64,000 nt of DNA from Blumeriella jaapii (GCA_009599575.1 VWND01000018.1:1-64000), one strand, 5' to 3'. Positions 44,844-56,920 are shown, counted from the stretch's first letter. Translations and numbers: made by a program. The notes: generated by a model not told the origin, from the sequence alone.

Positions 44844-46132
44844 ATGGCGGCGGTAACAAACGCAGATATCCCAGTGTTATCAACTCTGGTCCGGGTAAAG
44901 TATAACAATCAGAAGAACATTTTCCGATTACTCATTAATGTCACCAGGTCGTCGATCGTCTGGCTGAAAGTAGTGGGAGAATCAAGTCTATCTCCCCCTC
45001 ACCCTTCGTACCCCTCCATCTTTAACACCACGCAGAATTCTAGCATCACCTGAAGACGACCTCACAATTATCCAATACACTTCCGCCTTTGGCAACCTCC
45101 TTGGCTCGTCGCCAAAACACTCCCTTCTCCTTTCAACATCTACAACATCCAAAAATCCCTTCTTCCATGAAGCCTGCGTCTTTCTCCCCGACCACGATGA
45201 GCTCTACATTACATCCAATCTTCTGCAGTCCACCTCTTCCTCCAACTACCCTACAATCCTCATCTCGCGCATCAAGCTTCTCCGCACTGATCGTCTCAGC
45301 GGCTCCAACAATGTACATACCGTAGAGTGGACCAAGATGCGTTCCCCGCCTGGTATTGACATGCCCAATGGCGGAGTTAACTACCAAGACGGTATTCTAT
45401 TCTGCGCTCAAGGACATGTCTCATCTGGCACTGGCGGTATTTTTTACATGCCTAGGGGGGCTGCGCCCAAGGCCATGGTGACCGGGTTTTATGGCAGGGA
45501 CTTCAATAGTGTGAATGATGTAGTGGTTGCAAAGGACGGCGCGATTTGGTTTACAGATCCCTGCTATGGACATGAGCAGGATTTCCGGCAGAGGCCGAAG
45601 CTACCGTGCCAGGTTTATAGGTTTGAGCCTGATACGGGCGATTTGAGGGCCGTGGCCGGAGGATTGGGCAGGCCGAATGGACTCACCTTTAGCCCCGACG
45701 AAAAGGTAATGTACATCACGGACACGGATCATATACACGGGGACGGAAGTAGAGATCCTATGAGGTATGCCCCTTTGTGGCTTGGGAGAGAGGGATGACT
45801 TACAGAACCACAGGTCTTCAACTATCTATGCCTACGATGTCCAGACAATATCAGGAGGCCCATTTCTCACAAACAAGAGACTCTTCGCATTTGCAGCCGA
45901 GGGCTTTCCAGACGGCATCAAGTGCGATGTCTATGGCAATGTCTACTCTGGCTGTTGCGACGGCGTCGAGGTCTGGAATCCTGCTGGGAGTCTGATAGGC
46001 AGGATTCTGGTGCCAGGAGGCGTTGCCAACTTCTGCTTTGGAAAGGACGGCGAGATGTTTCTCTGTGCTGAGCAGAATCTTTGGAGGTTACAGTTGGCAA
46101 GAGACACGAAGGGTGCTTTGCTGGGCGTCTAA
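44844..46132 (+). CDS. SMP-30/gluconolactonase/LRE-like protein
   Basis: Exons 44844-44894, 44974-45764 and 45814-46132 give 386 aa. The family folds as a six-bladed propeller that hydrolyses lactones using one divalent metal. Recognisable blocks are FFHEACVFLPDHDELYITSN (metal-site Glu), MPNGGVNYQDGILFCAQG, FNSVNDVVVAKDGAIWFTDP (metal-site Asn), GRPNGLTFSPDEKVMYITDTD (metal and catalytic Asp), and FPDGIKCDVYGNVYSG. Intron 2 (49 nt) joins in phase and is secure. The first exon (MAAVTNADIPVLSTLVR) and the 79-nt intron 1 are less certain, because the second-exon frame has no ATG upstream and this is the only phase-correct junction I found. No signal peptide is visible. The substrate is unknown. 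Confidence 0.8.
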
Positions 46133-46735
46133 GGCGAAATTTTTGATGATTGAGTGGCAGATAATCTTACTTTCGATACACACCTCTACGAGTTTATGTC
46201 TCACGATCTTATCATTCTGTTTTTCATGGACGAAAGTCCTTGGTTCATTGTCTACGACTTTGAAATTTTGATTTCTCAGTTGTCGGTGAGCAAATAGCAA
46301 TGTCTATGTCGAAGGCTGTAACCACTGTAGTAAAAAGCCCAGGTATCTATTCTAACACAAGTTAGCTAATGAATCCAAAGATCTTGCTGATCACTGAATC
46401 TGTTTGTATGCAAAAGTTGTAATGTCAGCTTACAGAGTTTGACATATATACCTGAGCTGATCCCTCAATCAGCTCAGCTATCCCAAGCGAGCAATGTCGG
46501 GGCTTACTTCTATTCTGACTTTCTTCGTCTTCTATAACGCTTTCGCAATACTGGACTTGAGTTAAGGATATGCAATCGATATGAGATAACCTGAGCGCTT
46601 TCAATTTCTTGCACAACCATGCCTACACGTGCTTACAGACGTGACCAGAAGGTCACAACCTTGCCTTACACGCCTTGCCCACTCGCTCGAAACAACTACC
46701 GGTAGCAATTTCATTCGTATTTATTGACGTACAGA
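46133..46735. other. Intergenic region, no supported gene
   Basis: An AT-rich spacer between the lactonase-like and HET genes. Nothing I can support. Confidence 0.6.
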
Positions 46736-48875
46736 ATGTCCTCACGGAATCATCAAATCACATATTTTCGTACCTCGGACATGTCACTTACATCTCCCAT
46801 GCTGACCAGCAAAGCTCCTCCGCCCTCCCTCAAAGTCGATTTGGATGCCCTCTGTGGTGTCTGTAAGGCTATATTTGGCGGTTTCTCGTTTCACGCGCTT
46901 GCACTTCAGACTTTCTCGAACTACAAATATCATTCGACGTCTCATGGTATGAAGGTCTCCGCCGGGGAAGGCTGCAATCTTTGTAATTTGTTTCTCGCGG
47001 CCGCGGGATCGACGGCGACGCACAATAGTCCAGATGAGATGCTCACGACATTTGCCACTGGTTTCCTCGTTTACGAAAATGCTGGCATCAAGGTCATCAG
47101 CCTTTTTTTAAGGCAAAGGCTCCCAAATCTCGGAGGTAAGATAGAGTATCCGTTCATCATAATGCCCATAGTAAGTGCCTTCTTGGTCCGTTCTATACGC
47201 TACACGTAACTTGCTGATCATCGCAGAGTGACCGGGAGAAAGCTAACATCATGGGGAGAAGTATCAAGGACGAAAGGACATTGAATACTTCGTCTCTGCA
47301 ACAAATCAAGACCTGGCTATCGGACTGCCTCACGCATCACTACCATTGCCGAGAGTCATGGTCTCTTGTATCGAACCAAAGAAGTCTACCGACCCGTCTC
47401 CTGAAAATTTCCCGAGTGGAATCGGACCCCACGACCCATATCTGTCTCGTCGCCGGCATAGATCTGCCTCATGATTCCCGCTATGTCACCCTGAGCCATC
47501 GTTGGGGTTCTACAGAGATGATTCGACTAACTTCAGAGACGCACGATATCTTTGCTCGAGCGATTCCATATGAAACCCTGCCTCGAACGTTTCAACATGC
47601 TGTCACTGTGACGCTATTGTTGGGTTTTGAATACCTATGGATTGACTCGCTTTGTACTTTTCAAGATTCCCGTGACGACTGGGTCCACGAGTCCTCCTTC
47701 ATGGGAAACGTGTATGCGCAGGGAACCCTCAATATCGCCGCGACCTATGCCGAAAATGGAAACGGCGGGCTCTTCTATCAATCCAGCAATCCAGCTACAA
47801 GCCCGTGCTTGTTCCGCTCCAGTGACGAAGACACATCTCCGGACTACTTATGCTATCACGGCAAAGTCTGGGAACGTGAGATCGAAAATGCCCCCTTGGA
47901 TCGAGAGCTTGGGTGGTTCAAGAACGAGTCCTGTCACCTCGCGTTGTCCATTTCGGCGCCAGCCAGGTATTCTGGGAATGCTGTCAAGACCGGGCCGCCG
48001 AGCTACTCCCCCCGGACTTCGTCAACGAAGATGGCGAGCTGAAGAAAGTGGCTCGGTATCCCGGGTTCTCAGATGGCCGCCGATCCAGCCGAGCATGGGT
48101 GTACAGGCACTGGAATGCCCTGGTGCGGAAGTACTCCAACTGCAACCTGACAGTCGAGTCGGACAAGTTGATTGCTTGCTCGGGTCTGGCGCGCCGGACC
48201 TGCGACCAGCTGGGCGTGGACCGTAGCCACTATGTCGCAGGCTTGTGGAGGGCAAACCTGGGTGTTGATTTGCTGTGGTACAGCGAGGGCACGAGTATGC
48301 GCGTTCCGGGTCGGGCGCCCACATGGTCGTGGGCATCTGTCAACGGCGCCATTTCCCACTTCGATGACCGAGGTACGTATGGAAGGACAGTACTGGAATA
48401 CACGAGCGTTCTTGCTGTAGAGGTTTCTCACGACGGTAACCCGTTCGGACAGATCAAGGGCGGGCAATTGAGGATCCAGGGACCACTGGCACATTGGCCA
48501 CTGTGGGATCAGGGTATGGAGGACGAAACCCTCCAGAGCCAAAGCACTCTGAAATCTTTTCCGACTCGCAGCGAAAGCCACCGTCTTCAAGTCAAGTGGG
48601 ACGATGACAAAATGGAAGGGGAGAAGGAAAGATTCGCCTACTTTCTGCTCATGAAAGCTCAGCTATTGTCTGGCAAGCCCGCGCAATGCTCTGGCCTTAT
48701 CCTGCATCCTACCGGTACCAAGAGAGGTCGATACCAGCGGGCTGGTGCGATTCTGAATGCGGAGGTCACGGAGTTTGAGGCCATCTTGAGTCGAGCCAGA
48801 GACGCTTCCTCGCTAGACGAAGAATTGTACCTGGACTTCGTGCCGGGGAAAGGGTTCACGATTGACATTGAATAG
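46736..48875 (+). CDS. HET-domain (heterokaryon incompatibility) protein, one-base frameshift
   Basis: Exons 46736-47170 and 47227-48875, with a 56-nt GTAAGT intron. HET domains trigger programmed cell death when incompatible strains fuse, and many family members have unknown roles. The domain is clear: RYVTLSHRWG (about residue 230), LPRTFQHAVTVTLLLGFEYLWIDSLC (about 265-288), DWVHESSFMGNVYAQGTLNIAAT and VVQERVLSPRVVHFG. The central motif reads WIDSLCTFQD, not the common WIDSLCIIQD. The reading frame breaks at about 47906-47912, between NAPLDRE and WVVQERVL. One added base restores it and gives about 694 aa. Downstream sequence (SWASVNGAI and beyond) is typical of fungal HET proteins. ATG 46784 is an alternative start. 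As HET genes turn over quickly, a true loss of function is possible here. Confidence 0.85.
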
Positions 48876-49710
48876 TCACTGTTTGTTGCGAACACACGCT
48901 TTTACCTGTAGACGTAATCAATGGACATCCAACTCCCAACACACATCTGCAACGGATGAGTAAATCTCACCAAATAACAGCCTCCATTGGATGAAAAAAG
49001 TGACAAGACGTCACGATATCCATTCCATGCATGTTCATTTGCATCAAGCAGGTTTCCCGCGTTATCCTCTCGAGGACGTATTTTCATTCCTACAGAAAAG
49101 AGAACAACACGCTTTGCCGCTCTTACTAATCTAGGGCGCTTGGCTAGTCTTGTTTACGTTCGTAGCCGAATCCTTGTGCTTTCTCAGTGCTAAAAAAACA
49201 TTGGCCCCGCACACAGCATCGCGAGAGACAGATTTCGAAACTGCACAGTCAAAGACAGACGACTCTGTTTTTGCTCGGTGGACAGGTCGGTATTGGGAGT
49301 AGCACAGTCGTTGACTGACGCTGCCCCGCAACTCACGGCCAGGCCGCAATTTTAGATCAAAACGACCACACTTTGGCTTCAGAGGTTGAATGACTAGAGA
49401 GGTTTTAGGTCCAGTCGTCACACGATTCAGGAACCCTTGGCAAGAAATATAAGGGCCAACGGAGCAAACATCAGTCATAACAACCTGGAGAAAACGGCAT
49501 TCAAAAATGAAGAGTAAAATTTCACTAAAGAAGAGGAAGAAGCATGCATTTCTGGGACTCCCGCGTCAACATGGAAGTATCTGAAAACCAGCTACTCCGC
49601 TGGAACCTTAATCCCCGAACCCAGCCACGAGAAAGAAGCTGCAGAAACATCATGATCTCATTGCGTGAGACCAAATGAAACCCATGCCGACCATGCAAGT
49701 TCTCACAGAC
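48876..49710. other. Convergent intergenic region
   Basis: Between the 3' ends of the HET and DUF2231 genes. No supported gene. Confidence 0.6.
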
Positions 49711-50395
49711 TCAGAGCTCCTTTCGCGCCTGAACTTTGCGTGCGGCTGGTCCTTGCTCCTTCTCGACCTTAGCCTTTCCCATGCGTCGCACCGCAACGCC
49801 GTGCGCGTACACCAGGTCACCGCCCAGGTAGGCTGCATAGGTCGTGCCGCCCAGAATGACCAGACTGACAAACGCATTTCCTCCCTGAGGTGCGAGGGAG
49901 GCATGGCCCCACTTGCTCACCGCGTTGTAGATGGCGCCCAACACAGCCAGGTCGTTTAGTCCGGCGTGAATGGCCGTGGTCTTGACAACCGGGTTCGAGA
50001 GATCGAGGCCCTTGGCGGAGATCATGGCGTATCCTTCGAAGAGACCAGTGGTAATGGCGGGGACAGCGCTGAGGACACCGACGACAGTGCTGAAGTAGCT
50101 GAAGATGGACAGGTGGTAGATGATGGCGGGTGGTGTGGCTGCATCAAAGAAGAGGCCGAACACGCTACTGAAGAACTGGACGAGCTTCGGGGAGTACATG
50201 CTGGTGTAGGCGAGGACATCGAGATAGGAGGCCAGGAGGAGGAAGGCAATTGGGAGGTGGACTGTGGCGGGGTGAATTGGGTGGCTGTTTACAAATCATC
50301 CTTAGACGGGTTCAACGAGCAGAGAGAGAGGATGTGGAAATGCCATACCTATTTCCACCGACTCTGCCGAGTCCGACATCCATAATTGAAGGCAT
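49711..50395 (-). CDS. DUF2231-type small integral membrane protein
   Basis: Exons 50395-50349 and 50284-49711 give 206 aa. The 64-nt intron creates the family-typical SHPIHPATVHLPIAFLLLASY at the start of the first membrane helix. Four hydrophobic segments are visible: about residues 24-40, 65-90 (IIYHLSIFSYFSTVVGVLSAVPAITTG), 115-130 and 145-165. A basic, Gln-rich tail follows (about 175-206). DUF2231 proteins are predicted membrane proteins without established function. The start MPSIMDVGLG is chosen because it is the first in-phase ATG; MDVG (50383) is possible. The gene is head-to-head with the DUF3292 gene. Confidence 0.8.
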
Positions 50396-51006
50396 TTTCG
50401 GGGAGCAGTATGTTGTTGTTGTTGTTGAAGTTGTTGTTGTTGTTGTCGTGTGGTTCGGAGAGAGGTTGTGAGAAGAAGAAATGCAGCTGTTGAGGGAAAA
50501 GGAGTGAAACGAGAAGCGAAAGGCAACAAAGAAGGAGCGGCCAATCAGAACCTCCCTATTACCCAGCCCAGGCCATCAGTGTGCAGGGCAGGTAAGTCAG
50601 GTCATGTCTTCCATCAAAACCTGACAGAACAGGGACCGCGAGTTACACAGTCGATGGCAAGTTACACAAGTGATGGCGACGCGGGGTCAAGCATTCCGAG
50701 GTGATCTGATTGGCAAACCATACACATCAGCTTGCTGCAATATCTCCCGAGGTGAAACAACATAACAAGATCGAGTGAATGACGAGTGACGAGCGGCGAG
50801 TGACGAGCCGTCAATTGAATTCAAGTTGTCGGGGAGCAGCAGGTCACATGAGAGGCTAGCTTAGCGCGTTTCTGACGCTCACATATATACTGTACTTGGC
50901 ATGGATCTCGCAGAAAGCGCGGTCCTGATTCTCTCAGACCTCAAACCTCAAACCTCGCTGCTCAACTTTGCCTCTCGACTTTCGTCGAATCGCTGATCTA
51001 GCAACC
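50396..51006. promoter_or_regulatory. Divergent promoter with a TTG repeat
   Basis: 610 bp between the DUF2231 and DUF3292 start codons. It includes an imperfect (TTG)n tract at 50412-50446, inside the probable leader of the DUF2231 gene. A GAGTGACGAG-type direct repeat lies at about 50774-50808, and an ATATATACTGTAC element near 50884. Confidence 0.5.
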
Positions 51007-53359
51007 ATGTCGATTCCGGCAGACCCCATCCTCGGAATGATACCTCCCCAAGATGAGCACTCGGGATACCCAACTCATCGGCCACAGAATCATTTGCCAG
51101 GGGCTGTGACGGACAGTCAGGACTCGGCGTCGCAGTTATCATCTGAACAAATAACACAATCAATCGCCAGTCTTAACCCGCTACCAATTGTGAGGGAGCA
51201 TGCTAACAACCTCGAAAAGCATTTGATGGCTGATAGCCATGAATTGGCCCATGATGCATCCATCAAAGGCGCAGTGCAGAGCCACGGTCTGCCTGGCCAG
51301 ACTAATGGTCAAACACGGGACATTGGTTGGCACAAAGCGAATGCTGACATTCCCGACCCGTTGATCGAGGGCTTCTCGAATGGTCAACTCTTTGCTATGA
51401 TCAGACGTTCAACAAGGTACGTGGCAGGCGCAGTCGTTGTGAGATCTTGCGAGACATGCTGATGCATTGGCTAGGATGTCTTTGCCGTTCGAAGTGTGTC
51501 TCCCTACATTGCGAGAGGCCTTGACTTGAACGAAGCATGGGACGACGACTACGCTTCGGACAAGATCACTCTGCACCTGCAGCGTCTGTACCTGAGTATC
51601 GTGCTGGGTCTGGCCAGTGTGGGTAAACAGGTCTCACGACTTCGTTCTTGGAAGGAGACGAGGAGAACGTCAGTTTTCTGCGCGGTACGTAACACAGTTC
51701 TAGCGGTCTGAAGTATTGCTGAGAAGATTCAGGTCTACTGCCTGGGCTGGTATTTCGATCATCTCATGCCCCTGACGCTTGGCTTGTTGATGATGGTCAT
51801 TTCTTCCAAGGAAGCTCGCGATATGCTATTTCCTCCCGCACCGAGAGCACTGGTCGACATGAGCACAGGCGGGCTTCAGCAACCCGCCTCAGGTCAACTA
51901 GGGACGCACGATACTCTTACCGGAGCACTCGAGAAACAGGAAGGGGAAGCTGTCGAAGAAGAAGCTGCAAACTTTGTGGAAAATGTCCGACATCTCGTCC
52001 AGAGAGCAGTAGGTATGCATGAAGAAGAGGAGCATCATGGAGACCCACTCGAGGGAAAAGTACCGAAGCCAGTGAGAAAAGCCGTCAAGGCTGTCAAAGC
52101 AAGTGGGACGAATGAGGGCCACGCGACCGAAGATGACAACCAGACGCAGCGGCCGATGGAAGAGATACTCTGGGACAAGGCCAATCCGGAAAACCTTGCC
52201 AAGGTCATGAAGCGTGCTCCACATGTCGTGGGTGAGATTGTTGATAACTGGGAACGTTTTGCAAAGTGAGTCGTCCGGCTATTTTTTCTGCGTGAGAATG
52301 CCACTTACTATGGACAGTGCGATTACCCCTTCCCCGCCATTCTGGGAGTATTCGTTTCTCAGAATTGACGCAGTGATCCTGCCACTATTCCTCACGTCCT
52401 TCTTGTTCAGTAGTCACGCGGTCTACAAAGCGGCGGGGTTCGCGATCGGCTTTGTTATCTTCGGCGATCCACTGATGACTCCTGGCTTACAGTGGTTGAA
52501 TCACAAATACCCGAAATGGCTTGAGACACTCGAGCCGAAAAAGTATGTCGTCTTGTTCGAGTGGCTTGAAATTGTACTGATCCAAGATAGCAATATCCTA
52601 CGGGGGATCCCGACGAACAACCAATTGACCTTGACACTCCTCCGTATCGGGGAAGTGCGCAATACTCCACTTCCACCTGTGCCGACTTCCAATCCCAACG
52701 ACGCAGACCAGCGTAAAGACCTCGGTCTTGGTGATATACCTGTTGAGGCTACAGACGCCGAGAAGCTATCTGCGATCCACGAGTCACCAACCGACGGTAG
52801 CCAGCACGAAGCGGGAGAGCAGAAGCCCGAGCCGAAACACACACGTCTTTCTAAAGTAACTCGTTTCTTCAAAGGCAACACCAAATCTGCAATCGAGTCC
52901 AAGTTGGCCTTTGATCAGGTTCGCGCAGCTGCAGGCTCAGAGAAAGCTAAGAACCATCTCGGCGTCTTGCCGAAGCCCAAGAACCTCATCTACGCAGGAC
53001 CTAGTCACTATAAGGCTCGGTTCGACGGCAAGCAAGGCTGGCTGTACATCACGGAGAGTCCGAAGCCAGTCCTGCTCTATACAACGGTGGATCCGCGACC
53101 AGAAAGTACCCAGGTGGAAGATCTGGATGCTGTGCTTTCGCTTGATATTCACAACATCAGAGAGCTGAAGCGGGCAACGGCGTTCGTGAGTAAGCCAGCG
53201 GAAATGGCGACAAATTGGAGTAGCGATAAAGCGCTCTTGGGAAGCGTGGAGATCGTAGATGAGAATGGGAAGCAATGGAGGTTCACGGCGCTACCGGAGA
53301 GAGATGAGTTGTTCAATAGGTTGATCGCTATTGGTGCGCAGAGGTGGGAAAATTTGTAG
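51007..53359 (+). CDS. DUF3292-family membrane protein, probable one-base frameshift
   Basis: Exons 51007-51416, 51475-51684, 51733-52265 and 52318-53359. I assign it to the fungal DUF3292 family by overall layout. A polar N-terminus is followed by FSNGQLFAMIRRSTR, VFAVRSV, GLDLNEAWDDDYASDKI and LHLQRLYLSIVLGLASVGK. Membrane segments follow (CLGWYFDHLMPLTLGLLMMVI, then LPLFLTSFLFSS, AAGFAIGFVIFGDPLM). The C-terminus is PH-like (HYKARFDGKQGWLYIT, LLGSVEIVDENGKQWRF). The strong GTACGT donor at 51417 and CTAG acceptor at 51473-51474 leave the second exon one base out of frame, at ATGTC near 51478. Adding one base gives R-M-VFAVRSV and a 731-aa product. A weak GTGGCA donor would avoid the shift. 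The function is unknown, and an organelle-membrane role is only inference. Confidence 0.7.
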
Positions 53360-53975
53360 CAAGAATTGCCAGCCCGGAGACCACAGTTGACGGCAACGCA
53401 TCAATGAGTTTAAGCGCCAGATTCGCATTGGGGTTTTTTGAAGAAGAGGAAAGAAGTTTTTGTTTAAGTGAGAGGAGTGACACGGCCGGCACTTCCGCGA
53501 CTGAGTCGACAGGTATTCTTTGCCAGTACGAATTTTTGTCTGAAATTAAAAGGGCAGAGTGACGGGGTAATTTCACTACAGGGTGGTATTTTCGCGGCAG
53601 TGAATATATATCAGAGCCGATTACATTGAGTTTGACTCCTGAATGAGTAAAATTGTCGTTTGTCCTCGGCAATGATCCCTAAACCGGCAACGCTTTTGGG
53701 CCGAGAAGAGACCTCAAGGCGATCGTAGGCGTCTTTGGAGTGAAAGGCGTAGTAGTGTCGGAGTAGTGAGCATAATACAGCTACAGATTTCCGGATCTCA
53801 TTGCCCTACCAACTTTCAGTCAATCCTCTCGATTTGCGGACGACAGATTCTGACTCGTGGACGACTGATCTGCCCATCTAACAGATGTCCCGGTAGTGGC
53901 GGTTGGGGCCATGGAGACAAGCAGGTCCTGTCTTCGAGCGCTTAAATGGTCGATGTCGTATGTGCCCAGATACTT
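53360..53975. other. Convergent intergenic region
   Basis: Between the DUF3292 and CENP-L gene 3' ends. Nothing I can support. Confidence 0.6.
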
Positions 53976-55028
53976 TCAGCCAGCAGATAGATTTCCACCA
54001 GCGGCAGCTTTGATCAAACCGTTTGTCAAGCGGCGAATAGCGAGACGTCGGGACGACTCCCCATCGTTGTCACTGGAGAGGTATGTTAATTTGATCTTTC
54101 CCTCCGAGCCCAAGACGAATGCACCGCAAGCAATTCTCAAGACCTTAACCCTCCCATTCCGCAAATCAAGAGCCATATGGCCCTTGAAATATGCTACCAG
54201 AGCCTCGAAGAAAGGAGAATTTCTATTCCCTTGCTTCGCGAGAGACTTCCCTCTCGCAACCATTCGCGGCAGATCCTGTCTGGCAATGTTGATATCGATT
54301 GTCTTGAGCGCGGTAGAACCGCCCGGGACATCGAATCCGATGACCAGTAGTATCTCCTTGATTGTATTCCTCAACGCTCTGCTCCGTTCGATGAGGTCCA
54401 GAGGCTCGCCATCTTCTCCCACGGAGATGTCGGCGAGGTATCTTTCGAAGGTGTCCATGAGGTACGTGCTCGATAGATGCAACGGAGAGATCCGAGCATC
54501 AAAGGTGGTTGCCAGGAAGTCCGTAAACGCGTCTCGCAGAGCGCCAGGCATCTTGGTCAGCAGCAGAGGAAAGCTTAGAAAGGCGTCCGTCTCCTCTCTG
54601 ACCGTAACCATCGAAGCCTCAGAGTAGTCGCCCCGCTCGTCCCGCAGGAGGACTGCCTTGTATACCATCTTCTCATATGTCACTGTGACCAACATGCCTC
54701 TGCAGAGCGCCAGACTGATTGCGGTGCCGTCGTTCTGCGGTTCCGTCTCGTCCTCCGCACTCCAGGTCTCTTCCTCGGGTAGCAATCGCCACGTCACGGT
54801 CTGTAGGGCCCCTACGCGCGAGAGAACATCGTCTTCTTTGGCCAGGCCGACTCGCACCCCACGCAGCACTTCGCCCGCAAGTATATCGCGGAAATGCTTC
54901 GCATGCTGGCGTAGGGCCGCGCTGTTGTTGAGGGGCGCATTGCTGCCCGTGTAGAGCGGGGAGACCCGGTGGAGAGAGAAAGTAGTATTGTAGAGAGGGT
55001 AGACTCGGTTTGGATCTTCGGGGGCCAT
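53976..55028 (-). CDS. Kinetochore protein Fta1/CENP-L homolog
   Basis: A single exon of 350 aa. Fta1 (CENP-L) is part of the Sim4/CCAN complex at the inner kinetochore and pairs with CENP-N (Mis15). The start at 55028 (MAPEDPNRVYPLYNTTFSLHRVSPLY) is chosen because the typical LYNTTFSLHRVSPLY opening follows directly. The upstream in-frame Met at 55097 lies in atypical sequence. Further family-like blocks are HAKHFRDILAGEVLRGVRVGL, ALQTVTWRLLPEE, GMLVTVTYEKMVYKAVLL, FLLTKMPGAL-type sequence and, near the C-terminus, FFEALVAYFKGHMALDL and GKIKLTYLSSD. No intron is evident. The assignment is by motif memory, without alignment. Confidence 0.8.
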   Translation of the reverse strand: MAPEDPNRVYPLYNTTFSLHRVSPLYTGSNAPLNNSAALRQHAKHFRDILAGEVLRGVRVGLAKEDDVLSRVGALQTVTWRLLPEEETWSAEDETEPQNDGTAISLALCRGMLVTVTYEKMVYKAVLLRDERGDYSEASMVTVREETDAFLSFPLLLTKMPGALRDAFTDFLATTFDARISPLHLSSTYLMDTFERYLADISVGEDGEPLDLIERSRALRNTIKEILLVIGFDVPGGSTALKTIDINIARQDLPRMVARGKSLAKQGNRNSPFFEALVAYFKGHMALDLRNGRVKVLRIACGAFVLGSEGKIKLTYLSSDNDGESSRRLAIRRLTNGLIKAAAGGNLSAG

Positions 55029-55918
55029 CTCAAGGCCGGGTAGACTTTGCTGAGTTGTGAGTTGATGTCTTTCTGCTGTCGCAGTCAAAGTACACAAGCG
55101 CCGCGGGCTGGTGAGAAAGCGCGTCGCGGTGTCGATTGACGCGATCTAGACGCGATGGGCGTGGCTTCTGGTGGGCAATCGCTTCGTGACCGCAGGAGAC
55201 GAGATTGTAGGTTCTCTCCAGGTTAAAATACGCAGGAGATTGCAAAGTCAAGCTCATAGAGCCATGCAATCGTGGACTTGACGTTGTGATGATGTTCGCT
55301 TATTTTGGCGTCAACTCAACTATACAGCCTTTCCACCCCTTTCCGCCCTCCCCCCCCCGGCATTTCCCTCATCTTCTCAATTTGTAACTTCATTCGTGAT
55401 TCATGTTGTGAAGAAGTATGCTCCGTACCACACATGAGGAGAACCGTCTATCATGCTTGTGCAGTGGTCGATTTTACCTTGATAGAGTAAGGTAGCTTCA
55501 GCAAAGAATTTGCCGAGTTGATGGCTGGCAAGCTAATGGGCGGTCATGTTTACATTCATGGATTTTGTGGTCGATAAATACCATCTACGTCGTATGGTTT
55601 ACTAATGACTGTCACATTTCACACAAGACAGTTTCCAAACAGCGTGTTGTTACAGTCGACCACATGTGCGACCAGCGCTGCCAGTGATCGCTGGAAACCT
55701 CGGCATTGATTACTCAACCAGCACTATCGTCACCCCGCCTCAGAAAACCATCAAACGTTAGGTATACATACATGCATGTTTCTTGAAACGTTTTCTCGGA
55801 TGTTTCAATAGCATATTGAAACAACTGAATGAGTGATCTTCACGAAGTAAACACTTCGGACGTCGAATCCCCAACCGTCCAGGCAAGAAACACCCTCACA
55901 ACCTCGACCTAGATTGCA
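55029..55918. promoter_or_regulatory. Divergent intergenic region
   Basis: 890 bp between the CENP-L and DUF302 start codons. No ORF or repeat of note apart from a C9 run at about 55352-55360. Confidence 0.5.
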
Positions 55919-56501
55919 ATGTCACAAAAGCCAAGTTCCACGATTCAAAGATTCGAGGCAAAACGAATCACCACAAAGTCTTCCAAGCCCTACGAAGATG
56001 TCTTGAACAGCCTTTATGCCTCCATCGGGACCCCAGATAGAGTCGGAGAATGGCCCAAGATGGTGCAGAACATCCTGTCTGGACCACCCGATCCCCAAGA
56101 AGCATTCAAACGCGATGTCGAGAAGCTAGTTGGGCCACATGGCTTCATGATCTTCCAGGTAAGTACTTTCATATCGTCTTTGAACCATCAGACTCACCAT
56201 GGAACAGGAGTTCAACCACGGCATCTGGATTCCCCTCTTCGGCGTCGGACGAGGCCTGAAAGCCAAGCGGATCATTTTGGGAAATCCACTGATCGCAATC
56301 ACGATGCTCAAGCATGATATCAACGCTGGATTGTTTGTACCCATCGAGATTCTTGTAATCGAGAAGGGGGAGGGAACGGAGGTGATCTATGTCTTACCGA
56401 GCAGTTTGATCGCAGGAGTCAAAAAGGATTCGGAATTAGTCGCTGCGGCAGAGAAGCTGGACTCGAAGCTGGAAGCTTTGCTCGATGATGTACTTTATTG
56501 A
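55919..56501 (+). CDS. DUF302-domain protein
   Basis: Exons 55919-56158 and 56208-56501 give 177 aa. The 49-nt intron (GTAAGT...ACAG) is phase 0. The first part is helical and polar (EDVLNSLYASIG, DRVGEWPKMVQNILSG). The core alpha/beta domain is DUF302-like: GFMIFQ joined to EFNHGIWIPLFG, then KAKRIILGNPLIAITMLKHD, AGLFVPIEILVIE and TEVIYVLPSSLIAG. DUF302 proteins occur in bacteria and fungi and their function is not established. No signal peptide or membrane segment is visible, so the protein is probably cytosolic. Confidence 0.85.
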
Positions 56502-56920
56502 GCCCGTACCGGCACGTGTCTTTGTTGTTGTAAACTAAAGCCTGGAAGGAATGAAGGGGTCCCACAACACATCTGCTTGCTTGTTTGCTCAAGGTGCGTT
56601 AAATGCCATGGAAACTATTTGAGCTCGAGAGAGTGATATCGATTCCCACCATCTAAATCTTTGTATGTTTCTAGAAGATTCTGCTTCTGAAAATTTATCT
56701 CTCCTTCGTGAACTACTCGGCCGACGGAGAGGACAACGTGATATTTTCTAGCTCCCAGGATCAACGCATCAACCACAACGAGGCTGCACTCAGACAAAAA
56801 GTCTCCATCAAATTCTGCTACAGAAAGGGCAAGGGATAAGGCTGTCAGGACAAGCAACCAAGCCCTGGGTTTGAAAGAATGGCAGCCCTGTGGAAGCCCA
56901 AGGTGATTTTCTAGGTCGAA
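56502..56920. other. Convergent intergenic region
   Basis: 419 bp with no supported gene. A minus-strand open frame at 56615-56857 has no motif. Confidence 0.6.

Noticed and set aside
56615..56857. 80-codon hydrophobic minus-strand ORF
   Set aside because: Isolated, with no motif, between two convergent gene ends.
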